Assembly: GCA_004553485.1 (NCBI GenBank)
Contig: SFLG01000048.1
Coordinates: 1 to 25,994 of the forward strand
Length of the DNA: 25,994 nt
Reading direction: 5' to 3'
Source of the DNA: Bacteroidales bacterium
GTDB lineage: Bacteria > Bacteroidota > Bacteroidia > Bacteroidales > Muribaculaceae
In this document: positions 9,108-17,881 of the stretch, piece by piece
How positions within the stretch are numbered: position 1 is the stretch's first letter
Layout of the letters: every line of letters begins with the position of its first letter
The notes under the pieces: generated by a model
The model's input: the letters and a program-made list of their open reading frames with translations, nothing else
What the model was told of the DNA's origin: nothing
Database searches by the model: none
Translations under genes and position numbers: made by a program

Positions 9108-9141
9108 AACGACGCCCGCCGAATTCCCGGCGGGCGTCGTT
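9108..9141 (+). terminator. perfect 14-bp terminator-type hairpin
   Basis: AACGACGCCCGCCG (9108-9121), loop of six, and its exact reverse complement at 9128-9141, followed by a short weak T-rich stretch (TTCCTT). It closes the GHL10 transcription unit. The T-run is poor on the plus strand. Confidence 0.85.
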
Positions 9142-9415
9142 CCTTCAAAGCAGTGGGTTTAATAATTGTTGACGGATGTGGTTTGTGCATGATATAGCTT
9201 TGTCCATCATTACGATAAAATATTACTGCAAAGAGACTAAATTTAGCATTAAAACCAAAATTCACCCTAAGTAGTTTACTCCAAAATCCATTCTCATTTC
9301 AGGCATGCTTTATTTTTTGGGGGGATTTGGTAAATTCGGGGGCGGGTGGGGGAGGTTTTTCGGGGATTTTGTCTAAATTTGTACACTGATATTTTATACA
9401 CTAAAACTACCGACG
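9142..9415 (+). promoter_or_regulatory. AT-rich spacer with probable promoter of the DUF4254-to-glycan gene block
   Basis: This 274-base spacer has no gene. A -7 box TAAATTTG lies at 9374-9381, 34 bases before the ATG at 9416, in front of a short AT-rich leader. No clear -33 TTG is present; G-rich runs (9319-9350) occupy that area. Nothing else recognisable is seen. Confidence 0.5.
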
Positions 9416-10021
9416 ATGAAATTCGCAGAGGAAGCGTACAAAATCTTTGAACGCGCAACCAACGACTACCACACCACCGACTGCATAGACACTCCCTGTC
9501 CCGCCGCTTACGCCGAGGGCTCGATTGAGCAGACTCTCTATCACAAGAACTGGATAGACGCCGCCCAGTGGCACATGGAGGACCTTATCCGCGACCCGCA
9601 GATCGACCCCGCGGCCGGCATGGAGCTGAAACACCGCATCGACCGCAGCAACCAGGACCGCACGGACATGGTGGAGGAGCTCGACACCTATTTCCGCAAC
9701 AAATATGCCGACGTCAAGGTGCTCCCCGACGCCACCATCAACACCGAGAGCCCGGCATGGGCCCTCGACCGCCTGTCGATCCTTGCCCTGAAGATATACC
9801 ACATGAAGGAGCAGACCGAGCGTGTCGACGCCGACAAGGCCCACCTCGACAAGTGCCGCGCCAAGCTCGACATCCTCGAGCAGCAGCGCACAGACCTCAC
9901 CGAGGCCATCGACACACTCCTCGACGACATCGCCGCCGGCCGCAAGTACATGAAGGTCTACCGCCAGATGAAGATGTACAACGACGCCGACACCAACCCC
10001 GTCCTCTACGGCAAGAAATGA
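9416..10021 (+). CDS. DUF4254 family protein
   Basis: 201 aa, soluble, strongly helical and charged, with no signal peptide or membrane segment. The opening (FAEEAYKIFERATNDYHTTD), the central NQDRTDMVEELD and SPAWALDRLSILALKIYHMKEQTER identify the DUF4254 family as I know it, which in Bacteroidetes is regularly found beside a GT9 transferase. Residues 125-185 look like a helical hairpin or coiled coil. Its stop codon overlaps the start of the GT9 gene by 4 bases (ATGA), so the two are translationally coupled here. The biochemical role is unknown; the pairing suggests an accessory function in lipopolysaccharide or glycan assembly. Confidence 0.85.
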   Translation: MKFAEEAYKIFERATNDYHTTDCIDTPCPAAYAEGSIEQTLYHKNWIDAAQWHMEDLIRDPQIDPAAGMELKHRIDRSNQDRTDMVEELDTYFRNKYADVKVLPDATINTESPAWALDRLSILALKIYHMKEQTERVDADKAHLDKCRAKLDILEQQRTDLTEAIDTLLDDIAAGRKYMKVYRQMKMYNDADTNPVLYGKK

Positions 10022-11112
10022 CTGACGCCGCCCGACACCCCGAAACCGCCGCCGCGCGCCCCGTCCGCGTGGCCGTGATGCGTCTGTCGTCACTGGGCGA
10101 CGTTGCCATGGCCCTGCCGTTGCTGTACGCCGCCTGCCGCGACTATCCCGGGGTGACCTTCGTGCTCGTCACAAAAAAAGCCTTCGCCGGCCTCGCCACC
10201 GAAAAGCCGCAGAACCTTACCGTGCTTGTCGCCGACACCAAAGGGCGCCACAAAGGGCCGCGGGGACTGGTACAGCTTGCCCGCGACATCGACTGCGACG
10301 TCTTTGTCGACCTGCACGACGTGTTGCGCTCAAAAGTTGTGCGCAACCTGCTGCGTATGGGCCGCACGCGCGTCACCGTCTTCGACAAGGCCCGCGCCGC
10401 CAAACGCGCCCTCACGGCCCGCGGCGCCGCCCGTGCCGAGGCCGTCAGCCCCACCACCGACCGCTACGCCCGGGCCCTCGAAAAGGCCGGATACAGGGTA
10501 GGGGAGCTGTGCCCGCTGCCCGTAGACAGCACTCTGCCCGCACGTCATGGCATCCCCGCCAAAAAAGACGGCGAGAAGTGGGTGGGCATGGCACCCTCGG
10601 CGGCTCATCCCGCAAAGGTCTACCCCACGGAGCAGCTGCGCAAGGCCGCCGGGAAGCTGCTGGAGCAAAATCCCGACCTACGGATCTTCCTCTTCGGCGG
10701 AAAAAACGAGGCTGCGGCCCTCGGCGACTTTGCCCGCGGCCTCGACCGCGTCACCGTAGTTGCCGGCAGAGACCTCGGCTTTGCCGGCGAGATGGCGCTG
10801 ATGGCCGACCTCGACGCAATGGTGAGCATGGACTCGGGCAACATGCACCTCGCCGCCGCCACCGGCACCTCCACCGTCAGCATCTGGGGCGCCACACACC
10901 CCGCCGCCGGCTTCGGCCCGGTGGTATGCCGCAAGGGCCAGCGCCATATCCTCCTGCAGGACAACAGCCTCGACTGCCGCCCGTGCAGCATCTTCGGCAA
11001 CAAGCCGTGCCACAGGGTGGGGGAGGGCACCGTGCCGCCGTGCATGCAGGCCATCACCCCCGACATGATAGCCGACGCCGTCAACGCGGTCATCACCCGA
11101 CGGCAGCCCTGA
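10018..11112 (+). CDS. glycosyltransferase family 9 (heptosyltransferase-like)
   Basis: 364 aa, GT-B fold cytoplasmic transferase of the LPS heptosyltransferase family. Seen: N-terminal VAVMRLSSLGDVAMALPLL (the conserved R-x-S-S-x-G-D loop), a central VGMAPSAAHPAKVYP, and the donor-site signature SMDSGNMHLAAATGTSTVSIWGATHP. Near the C-terminus is a small Cys cluster (CRPCSIFGNKPC) also found in Bacteroidetes GT9 proteins. The ATG at 10018 was chosen because it overlaps the DUF4254 stop by 4 bases and places the first beta strand about 16 residues in; longer open frame upstream runs inside DUF4254. It likely adds a sugar to lipopolysaccharide core or another surface glycan; the exact donor sugar is unknown. 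Ends 57 bases before ruvB. Confidence 0.92.
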   Translation: MTDAARHPETAAARPVRVAVMRLSSLGDVAMALPLLYAACRDYPGVTFVLVTKKAFAGLATEKPQNLTVLVADTKGRHKGPRGLVQLARDIDCDVFVDLHDVLRSKVVRNLLRMGRTRVTVFDKARAAKRALTARGAARAEAVSPTTDRYARALEKAGYRVGELCPLPVDSTLPARHGIPAKKDGEKWVGMAPSAAHPAKVYPTEQLRKAAGKLLEQNPDLRIFLFGGKNEAAALGDFARGLDRVTVVAGRDLGFAGEMALMADLDAMVSMDSGNMHLAAATGTSTVSIWGATHPAAGFGPVVCRKGQRHILLQDNSLDCRPCSIFGNKPCHRVGEGTVPPCMQAITPDMIADAVNAVITRRQP

Positions 11113-11169
11113 CGGCCACCACGTTACGGCACAACACCTTATACGACAATTCCGATAAAATTCACCATA

Positions 11170-12201
11170 TTGGACAACGAAGAATACGACATACGCAACG
11201 CCGCCGCCGAGAGCGACAAAGACTATGAGCGCGCCCTGCGTCCCAACCGGTTCGACAGCTTCGCCGGCCAGGACAAGATAGTGTCCAACCTCAAGGTCTT
11301 TGTCCAGGCCGCCCGCATGCGTGGCGAGGCCCTCGACCACATCCTGCTCTACGGCCCGCCGGGCCTTGGCAAGACAACACTCTCCGGCATCATCGCCAAC
11401 GAGCTGGGCGTGGGGTTCAAAATCACCTCCGGACCCGTCCTCGACAAGCCCGGCGACCTGGCCGGCATACTGACGTCGCTCGAGCCCAACGACGTGCTCT
11501 TCATCGACGAGATACACCGCCTCAGCCCCGTGGTCGAGGAGTACCTGTACTCGGCGATGGAGGACTACCGCATCGACATAATGATCGACAAAGGTCCGGG
11601 CGCGCGCTCGGTGCAGCTCACCCTCAACCCGTTCACCCTCGTCGGCGCCACCACCCGCTCGGGCCTGCTGACGGCGCCCCTGCGCGCCCGCTTCGGCATC
11701 TCCTGCCACCTCGAATACTACAACCACAGCGTGCTCGAGGCCATCATCCGCCGCTCGGCACGGCTGTTGGGCACAGACATCACCGACAGCGCCGCCCACG
11801 AGATAGCACGCCGCAGCCGCGGCACGCCACGTATCGCCAACGCCCTGCTGCGCCGCGTGCGCGACTTCGCCCAGGTCAAAGGCACCGGAGCCATCGACGA
11901 GGACATCGCCCGCGTGGCCCTCGAAGCCCTCAACATCGACAGCTACGGCCTCGACGAAATCGACAACAAGCTGTTGGGCATCATCATACACAAATTCAAG
12001 GGCGGACCCGTCGGCATCAAGACCATCGCCACCGCCCTCGGCGAAGACCCCGGAACGGTAGAGGAGGTGTACGAGCCGTACCTGATTATGGAAGGTTTCA
12101 TCAACCGCACGCCGCAGGGACGCACAGCCACCGACCTGGCCTTCCGCCACCTCGGCGTAAACCGTACCGACGTACAGGGACTCTTCTCCTTCGACGAATG
12201 A
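11170..12201 (+). CDS. ruvB: Holliday junction branch migration helicase RuvB
   Basis: 343 aa AAA+ motor that works with RuvA to drive Holliday junction branch migration. Walker A is GPPGLGKTT (residues 62-70), Walker B DEIH (113-116), sensor block GATTRSGLLTAPLRARFG with the arginine finger, and a C-terminal winged helix (from about residue 260, GLDEIDNKLL to the end). Length is normal. The only start fitting the family's N-terminus is a TTG at 11170; the frame upstream stays open for a while but has no close ATG. It sits between a GT9 gene and a flippase gene on the same strand with short gaps, a neighbourhood (ruvB then a polysaccharide flippase) I recall from other Bacteroidales. Confidence 0.97.
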   Translation: MDNEEYDIRNAAAESDKDYERALRPNRFDSFAGQDKIVSNLKVFVQAARMRGEALDHILLYGPPGLGKTTLSGIIANELGVGFKITSGPVLDKPGDLAGILTSLEPNDVLFIDEIHRLSPVVEEYLYSAMEDYRIDIMIDKGPGARSVQLTLNPFTLVGATTRSGLLTAPLRARFGISCHLEYYNHSVLEAIIRRSARLLGTDITDSAAHEIARRSRGTPRIANALLRRVRDFAQVKGTGAIDEDIARVALEALNIDSYGLDEIDNKLLGIIIHKFKGGPVGIKTIATALGEDPGTVEEVYEPYLIMEGFINRTPQGRTATDLAFRHLGVNRTDVQGLFSFDE

Positions 12202-12238
12202 CAACGAAACCGAAAAAAATCAATTTAATCCTCTAACA

Positions 12239-13732
12239 ATGGGCGCGATAAAATCATTGATGAAAGACACCGCCATCTACGGTGTGAGCTCCATAGTGGG
12301 GCGCTTCCTCAACTGGTGCCTGGTGCCGCTGTACACCATCTGCTTCCCTGTTGCCGAATACGGCGTCGTCACCTACGTCTACGCCGTCGTGGCCCTCGCC
12401 CTCATCATACTCACCTACGGCCTGGAAACGGGCTTTTTCCGTTTCGCCAACCACGACAAGTGGAAAGACCCGCAGCTGGTATACTCAACGGCGCTGACGT
12501 CGCTGGCGGTGACATCGACACTGTTCTGCATCCTCGTCGCCCTCTTCATCCGACCGGTGACGCACTGGATGGAGTGCGACGGCCATCCGTCGTGGGTGAT
12601 GATAATGGCCGCGTGCGTGGCCATCGACGCCTTCAGCGCCCTGCCGTTCTCGTACCTGCGCTTTCGCAAGCGTCCCATCCGCTTCGCCTTCCTGCGCGTG
12701 GTCAACATCGGCATAAACATCGGCCTCAACCTGTTCTTCATCCTGGCCTGCCCGGCGTTGATGAAGTCGTACCCCGCCACCGTCGACTGGTTCTACGCCC
12801 CGTCGTTCGGCGTGGGCTACATCTTCCTTGCCAACCTCATCGCATCGGTGGTGACGCTGGTGATGCTGTGGCCCGAGCTGCACGGCTTTGCCTGGCGCTT
12901 CAACCCGCGCCTGCTGCGGCAGATGCTGGCCTACTCGGCCCCGCTGCTGGTGCTCGGCGTGGCCGGCATAATGAACCAGACCATCGACAAAATCCTCTAT
13001 CCCAGCCTCGTCTCTGACCCCGCCGAGGCGATGGAGGGACTGGGCATCTACGGCGCCAACTACAAAATAGCCATCGTGATGGTGATGTTCATCCAGGCCT
13101 TCCGCTTCGCCTACGAGCCCTTCATCTTCGCCCAGGCCAAAGAGCGCGGCGAGCATAAGCTGCAGGCCTACCGCGACGCAATGAAGATTTTCGTCATCTT
13201 CGCCCTGCTCATCTTCATGGGAGTCGTCTTCTACCTCGACATCCTCAAATATTTCATCTCGCCCCGCTACTTCAGCGGCCTCAAAGTGGTGCCGATAGTG
13301 ATGATGGCCGAACTCTTCTTCGGCATCTTCTTCAACCTGTCGCTGTGGTACAAGCTTACCGACAAGACAGTGTGGGGCATGTACTTCTCGCTGCTGGGCC
13401 TTGCTGTCACCATCGGCCTCAACGCCGTGCTTGTGCCGCGCTACGGCTACATGGGCTGCGCATGGGCCGCCTTTGCCTGCTACGCCACGATGATGGCGAC
13501 AAGCTACTTCGTGGGCCTGGCAAAATACCCCATCGGCTATCCGATGAAGCGCATCTTTGCCTACTTCGCCGTGGCCGCCGGGCTGTACGTGCTGGGGCTG
13601 TACGTGCTGGTGACGCCCTGGCTGTGGGTAAACTGGATCATCCGCGCCGTCATCCTCACCGGCTACTTGCTGATAGTGATGCGCTTCGAGAAAATCAGAC
13701 TGCCCCGTCGCCGTATGGTAAAAACTGCATGA
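12239..13732 (+). CDS. polysaccharide/oligosaccharide flippase (Wzx-like, MOP superfamily)
   Basis: 497 aa with about fourteen membrane helices, typical of the polysaccharide biosynthesis protein branch of the MOP flippases. The N-terminus (KSLMKDTAIYGVSSIVGRFLNWCLVPLYT) and the next block (EYGVVTYVYAVVALALIILTYGLETGFFRFA) are characteristic. These proteins flip lipid-linked glycan units across the inner membrane. It begins 37 bases after ruvB and ends 9 bases before a glycosyltransferase, so it is probably co-transcribed with both. The carried glycan is unknown. It belongs to the same superfamily as the MATE exporter at 4586, but the two differ clearly in sequence. Confidence 0.92.
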   Translation: MGAIKSLMKDTAIYGVSSIVGRFLNWCLVPLYTICFPVAEYGVVTYVYAVVALALIILTYGLETGFFRFANHDKWKDPQLVYSTALTSLAVTSTLFCILVALFIRPVTHWMECDGHPSWVMIMAACVAIDAFSALPFSYLRFRKRPIRFAFLRVVNIGINIGLNLFFILACPALMKSYPATVDWFYAPSFGVGYIFLANLIASVVTLVMLWPELHGFAWRFNPRLLRQMLAYSAPLLVLGVAGIMNQTIDKILYPSLVSDPAEAMEGLGIYGANYKIAIVMVMFIQAFRFAYEPFIFAQAKERGEHKLQAYRDAMKIFVIFALLIFMGVVFYLDILKYFISPRYFSGLKVVPIVMMAELFFGIFFNLSLWYKLTDKTVWGMYFSLLGLAVTIGLNAVLVPRYGYMGCAWAAFACYATMMATSYFVGLAKYPIGYPMKRIFAYFAVAAGLYVLGLYVLVTPWLWVNWIIRAVILTGYLLIVMRFEKIRLPRRRMVKTA

Positions 13733-13741
13733 ACTTACGAT

Positions 13742-14992
13742 ATGAAACGAATAACGATAATAAATCACAGCGACACCAAGGGTGGCGCATCGGTGGTGAG
13801 CTACCGCCTGATGAAGGCCCTGTGCAACCTTGGCGTCGACGCCCGCATGGTGGTGCTGGACAAGCAGACCGCCAATCCGCGCGTCGACACCGTCGGCAGC
13901 CGTGCCGCTGTCCGCGCCGCCTTCCTGGCCGAGCACGCCGACATTTACCTGCGCAACGGCTTTGACCGCTCCACGCTGTTCAAAATCTCCACCGGCCGCT
14001 TCGGCGTCCCCGTCGATAAACACCCGTGGGTGCTCGACGCCGATGCCGTGATACTCAACTGGGTCAATCAGGGCATGATGAGCCTCGACAGCGTGGCCCG
14101 TCTGTGCGCCCGCGACATCCCCGTGGCCTGGACGATGCACGATATGTGGAACATGACGGGCGTCTGCCACCACGCCGGCACGTGCACGCGCTACATGGCC
14201 GGTCAGCACTGCGGCAACTGCCCCCTCATCGACGGCGGCAAACGTCGCAACGACCTCAGTAGCGCCGTCGAGAACCGCAAGAAAAAGCTGTACGACGGAC
14301 CCGGCAGCCGCATCCGCTTCGTCGCCGTCAGCAACTGGCTCGCCGGATGCGCGCGCCGGAGCATGCTGCTGGCCGACAGCGACGTATCGGTAATCCCCAA
14401 CGCCTTCCCCGTCGACGACTTTGCCCCGCAGCCCCGCCTGTCGCGGCGCGAGCTGCGTCTGCCCGAGGGACGCCTTGTCGTCATGGGCGCGGCACGTCTC
14501 GACGACCCCATCAAGGACCTCCCGCTGGCCATAGATACACTCAACCGCACCGCCGAACATCTCCCCGACGCCGTGGCCATCCTCTTCGGCGACATACGCG
14601 AGCCGGCCCTGCTTGAAGGCCTGAAAATGCCCTACCGTCACCTCGGCACCGTCGCCGACAAAGCACGCCTGGCAGCCATCTACGGCCACGCGTCGGCCGT
14701 GCTGTCGACATCCAGGTACGAGACGCTGCCCGGAACCCTCGTCGAGGGCATCAGCGCCGGCGCGATGGCCGTCACCACGGGCCACGGCGGACAGGCCGAC
14801 ATCGTCACCGACGGCGTCAACGGCTTTATCCGCGACAGCGACCCTCAGGCGCTGTCCGACGCCCTGGTGCAGGCACTCGAAAACCCCGCCGACCGCCAAG
14901 CCCAACACTCCTCGATGGCGCGCAAGTTCGCCGCCCCGGATGTGGCCCGACGCTACCTGGCTCTCCTCTTCGGCGAGGATTTCCTCAGATAA
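13742..14992 (+). CDS. GT4-type glycosyltransferase with Cys-rich insert
   Basis: 416 aa, GT-B fold. The N-terminus (INHSDTKGGASVVSYRLMKAL) is an acceptor-side Rossmann start, and the C-terminal half has the retaining GT4 E-x7-E pair (E327 and E335 in YETLPGTLVEGISAG). Residues 142-160 hold four cysteines (CHHAGTC then CGNC), directly after MHDMWNMTG; this insert is common in a subset of colanic-acid-type GT4 enzymes and could bind a metal, but that is inference. No signal peptide or membrane segment. It starts 9 bases after the flippase and probably builds the same glycan. Sugar donor and acceptor cannot be told. Confidence 0.92.
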   Translation: MKRITIINHSDTKGGASVVSYRLMKALCNLGVDARMVVLDKQTANPRVDTVGSRAAVRAAFLAEHADIYLRNGFDRSTLFKISTGRFGVPVDKHPWVLDADAVILNWVNQGMMSLDSVARLCARDIPVAWTMHDMWNMTGVCHHAGTCTRYMAGQHCGNCPLIDGGKRRNDLSSAVENRKKKLYDGPGSRIRFVAVSNWLAGCARRSMLLADSDVSVIPNAFPVDDFAPQPRLSRRELRLPEGRLVVMGAARLDDPIKDLPLAIDTLNRTAEHLPDAVAILFGDIREPALLEGLKMPYRHLGTVADKARLAAIYGHASAVLSTSRYETLPGTLVEGISAGAMAVTTGHGGQADIVTDGVNGFIRDSDPQALSDALVQALENPADRQAQHSSMARKFAAPDVARRYLALLFGEDFLR

Positions 14993-15065
14993 GGCCCTTA
15001 AAGACCCATTGCCCCAACTCTAATGATTTCTCTCACAAAATACGCCAAATCTTAAAACGGTTAAT

Positions 15066-17777
15066 ATGACTGATACAAACCAAACGACAGACAGCCGTCC
15101 CGCGCAGGACAGCCGCTCGCTTAAAGACAGCCTGACAGCCTGGCTGAGCAAACCTCAGGTGTGGGGATTTTTCGTCTCGATGGCGGTGATGGCGCTGGTT
15201 TCGGTGCTGTTCTTCGTCCCCAACAACTTCAACGGCGACACGCTCCAGCAGCAGGATATGCAACAGGGCGCCGCTAATGGCGAGGAAAGCCGCGCCTACG
15301 AGGAGCTGACGGGCGAGAAGGCACTGTGGACAAACTCGCTCTTCTCGGGCATGCCCACGTTCCAGATTTCGCCCTCCTACCCCTCCAACTCGCTGTTCAC
15401 ATGGCTCAACAGCGTCTACGGCCTGGGGCTGCCCGCACCGTCCAACCTGCTGTTTATGATGATGTTCGGTATGCTGATAATGTGCTACTGCCTGCGCATG
15501 CGCTGGTGGTACGCGCTCATCGCCGCCGTAGGGTGGGGGCTTTCGTCCTACTTCATCATCATCATCGGCGCCGGCCATATCTGGAAGTTTGTCACCCTCA
15601 CATACGTACCGCCCACAATAGGCGCGCTGATTATGGCCTACCGGGGCAAATACCTGGGCGGGGCGGCGCTGATGTCGCTGTTTGCAATGCTGCAGCTCAA
15701 TGCCAACCACCCGCAGATCACCTACTACTCGGCCTTTGTGATGGGTCTGCTCGCCCTGGCCTTCCTGGTGCAGGACATACGCGAGAAGCGCATCAAACGC
15801 TGGCTCGCCGCCACCGGCGTCTGCCTCCTGTCGGGAGCGCTGGCCCTGGGTGCCAACGCCCCGTCGCTGTACAATACATACGAATACTCCAAAGAGACCA
15901 AGCGCTCGCAGTCTGAGCTTACGCCGCTGAAGAGCGCCACCGCCGAGACCGACCCCGGCCAGCCCGCCGAGCGTCCCACCGGCGGCCTGCCCAAGAGCGA
16001 AATCGGCGGATGGAGCAACATGCCCTCCGAGTCGTTCTCGCTGCTCATCCCCAACATCAAGGGCGGCGCGAGCATTATGCCCGAAAAAGGCAGCTTCCGC
16101 CCCCTCTCCATCGCCGACACCGAGCAGTTCAAGGACGAGCCCGACTACGGCAATACCGACGACTTCGGCCTGTCGGGCCAGCTGTCGCAGTACTTCGGCG
16201 GCAAGGGCACCACAAACGGCCCGTTCTACCTGGGCGCACTGCTGTGCGCGCTCTTCCTGCTGGGACTGCTCATCGTGCGCGGCCCGGTAAAATGGGCACT
16301 GCTGGCAGCGACCATCCTGTCGGTATGCCTGGCCATGGGCAACCACTTCGAGGCCCTGACAGACTTTATGATTTATAACTTCCCGCTCTACAATAAGTTC
16401 CGCGCCGCCGAAACGGCCCTGGTGATTGCCGCCCTGTGCGTGCCCCTGCTGGCGGCGATGGCCCTGCAGAAGCTCTTCGGCAAGGACGGCGGATGGGAGC
16501 GCTACCGCATACAAATCTACATCTCGTTCGGCCTCTGCATCCTCATCGCCCTGTTGGGATGGCTTGCCCCGCAGATTTTCGGCAACCCCATACGCCCCGA
16601 AGAGGCCGAGGCCCTCGAGAGCTACCGCGACCAGATTGCCGCCGCCTATCCCGACCACATCGGCGCCTTTGACGCCACCGTCGACAACATCTCGGCCATC
16701 CGTCTGCAGCTTGTCAGCGCCGACGCCTTGCGCAGCCTGATAGTGCTGCTGCTCGGCCTGGGTGCCGTGGTGCTGACGGCACGACGCAAGCTGGCCGTGC
16801 CCGCCGGAGCTCTCGCCGTGGGCATGATTGTCCTGGTCGACCTCTTCTCCGTCGACAAACGCTATGTCAGCGCCGAGAGCTTCGCCGCCACCGAGTTCGA
16901 GTTCACCGACCCCCTCGCCGCCGACGCCATCGACAAGGCCATCAGCGAAGACAAGGGATATTACCGCGTGATGGACATCCCCGGCTTCGGCAACGCCCGC
17001 CGCAGCTTCCACCACAAGATGATAGGCGGATACCACGCCGCCAAGCTCAACCGCTACAACGACCTCATCGAGCGCCGCATGAGCTATGTCACCCGCTTCG
17101 GCTACAACCCCGACGCCCGCGTCGACTCGCTCATCGCCCTCTACGCCCCCGAGGACGGCGAGATACTGAAAAACCTCGCCGCCGACTACCGCGTGCTGGA
17201 CATGCTCAACGCCAAATACATCATCACCGGCGACAGCACCGTCGTGGTTGAGAACCCCTACGCCGCCGGCCCCGCCTGGATGGCGCGCGAGCTCACCTAC
17301 GTCAAGAACGCCGACGCCGAGATGGCCGCCCTCGGCACCATCGACCCCACCGCCGTCGCCGTCGCCGACGAGCGCTTCCGCGCCGCCCTGGGCGACAACG
17401 TCCCCTCGGTAGTCCCCGGCGACACCGTGGTGATGACCGGCTACACGCCCAACACCCTCACCTACGACGTCACCACCAAAAACGGCGGCGTATGCGTCTT
17501 CAGCGAGGTGTGGTTCCCGTGGGGATGGAAGGCCACCATCGACGGCAAACCCGCACAGCTGGGCCGCGTAAACTACGTCCTGCGCGCCCTCCGCGTCCCC
17601 GCCGGCAGCCACAAGGTGTCGATGACCTTCGACCCCGACAGCATCCACAACACCACTGCCGCCGCCTACATCTGCGTGACACTGATCTACCTGCTGCTGC
17701 TCGCCGCCCTCTTCCGCGTCTACCTGGGCGAGACATCGCCCCGCCAGTGGCTGCGCACACACTTCAAACGCAGTTGA
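15066..17777 (+). CDS. YfhO family membrane protein
   Basis: 903 aa. A hydrophilic N-terminal 35 residues are followed by one helix (VSMAVMALVSVLFFV), an extracytoplasmic loop with TNSLFSGMPTFQISPSYPSN (strongly reminiscent of YfhO proteins), then about ten helices, a large soluble C-terminal domain (about residues 600-870), and a last helix (CVTLIYLLLLAALF). YfhO-type proteins share their architecture with GT-C glycosyltransferases; B. subtilis YfhO acts in glycosylation of lipoteichoic acid. The location after a flippase and a glycosyltransferase supports a role in glycan or lipid glycosylation, but the substrate here is unknown. The ATG at 15066 follows a 73-base gap; no clear promoter is visible there. 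Confidence 0.88.
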   Translation: MTDTNQTTDSRPAQDSRSLKDSLTAWLSKPQVWGFFVSMAVMALVSVLFFVPNNFNGDTLQQQDMQQGAANGEESRAYEELTGEKALWTNSLFSGMPTFQISPSYPSNSLFTWLNSVYGLGLPAPSNLLFMMMFGMLIMCYCLRMRWWYALIAAVGWGLSSYFIIIIGAGHIWKFVTLTYVPPTIGALIMAYRGKYLGGAALMSLFAMLQLNANHPQITYYSAFVMGLLALAFLVQDIREKRIKRWLAATGVCLLSGALALGANAPSLYNTYEYSKETKRSQSELTPLKSATAETDPGQPAERPTGGLPKSEIGGWSNMPSESFSLLIPNIKGGASIMPEKGSFRPLSIADTEQFKDEPDYGNTDDFGLSGQLSQYFGGKGTTNGPFYLGALLCALFLLGLLIVRGPVKWALLAATILSVCLAMGNHFEALTDFMIYNFPLYNKFRAAETALVIAALCVPLLAAMALQKLFGKDGGWERYRIQIYISFGLCILIALLGWLAPQIFGNPIRPEEAEALESYRDQIAAAYPDHIGAFDATVDNISAIRLQLVSADALRSLIVLLLGLGAVVLTARRKLAVPAGALAVGMIVLVDLFSVDKRYVSAESFAATEFEFTDPLAADAIDKAISEDKGYYRVMDIPGFGNARRSFHHKMIGGYHAAKLNRYNDLIERRMSYVTRFGYNPDARVDSLIALYAPEDGEILKNLAADYRVLDMLNAKYIITGDSTVVVENPYAAGPAWMARELTYVKNADAEMAALGTIDPTAVAVADERFRAALGDNVPSVVPGDTVVMTGYTPNTLTYDVTTKNGGVCVFSEVWFPWGWKATIDGKPAQLGRVNYVLRALRVPAGSHKVSMTFDPDSIHNTTAAAYICVTLIYLLLLAALFRVYLGETSPRQWLRTHFKRS

Positions 17778-17792
17778 CCGACCGCGCAGACA

Positions 17793-17856
17793 AAACCGCG
17801 CGTTGACACTCGTGTGTTGTCATAAACCTGATGTGCATATAAACCGCGCGTTGACA
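17793..17856. repeat. 16-bp direct repeat upstream of the 17882 gene
   Basis: AAACCGCGCGTTGACA occurs at 17793-17808 and 17841-17856, with a TGACA...TGTCA inverted motif (17804-17822) between. It lies in the only gap between the YfhO gene and the next small gene. It may be a regulator site or just a local duplication. Confidence 0.6.
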
Positions 17857-17881
17857 TAAACAGCCGAAGAGACTCTTATTT

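Noticed and set aside
9568..10017. Upstream extension of the GT9 frame
   Set aside because: It lies inside DUF4254 in another frame and reads as Arg/Pro/His-rich shadow; the ATG at 10018 overlaps the DUF4254 stop as in coupled genes.
15033..17762. 909-codon open frame on the minus strand, and other long antisense frames (for example 12485-14908, 10678-12204, 2518-3777)
   Set aside because: They lie exactly opposite well-identified genes; strong C/G bias at third positions keeps stops out of the opposite frame. Their translations are low-complexity (V, G, A, H, D, Q rich) and match no family.
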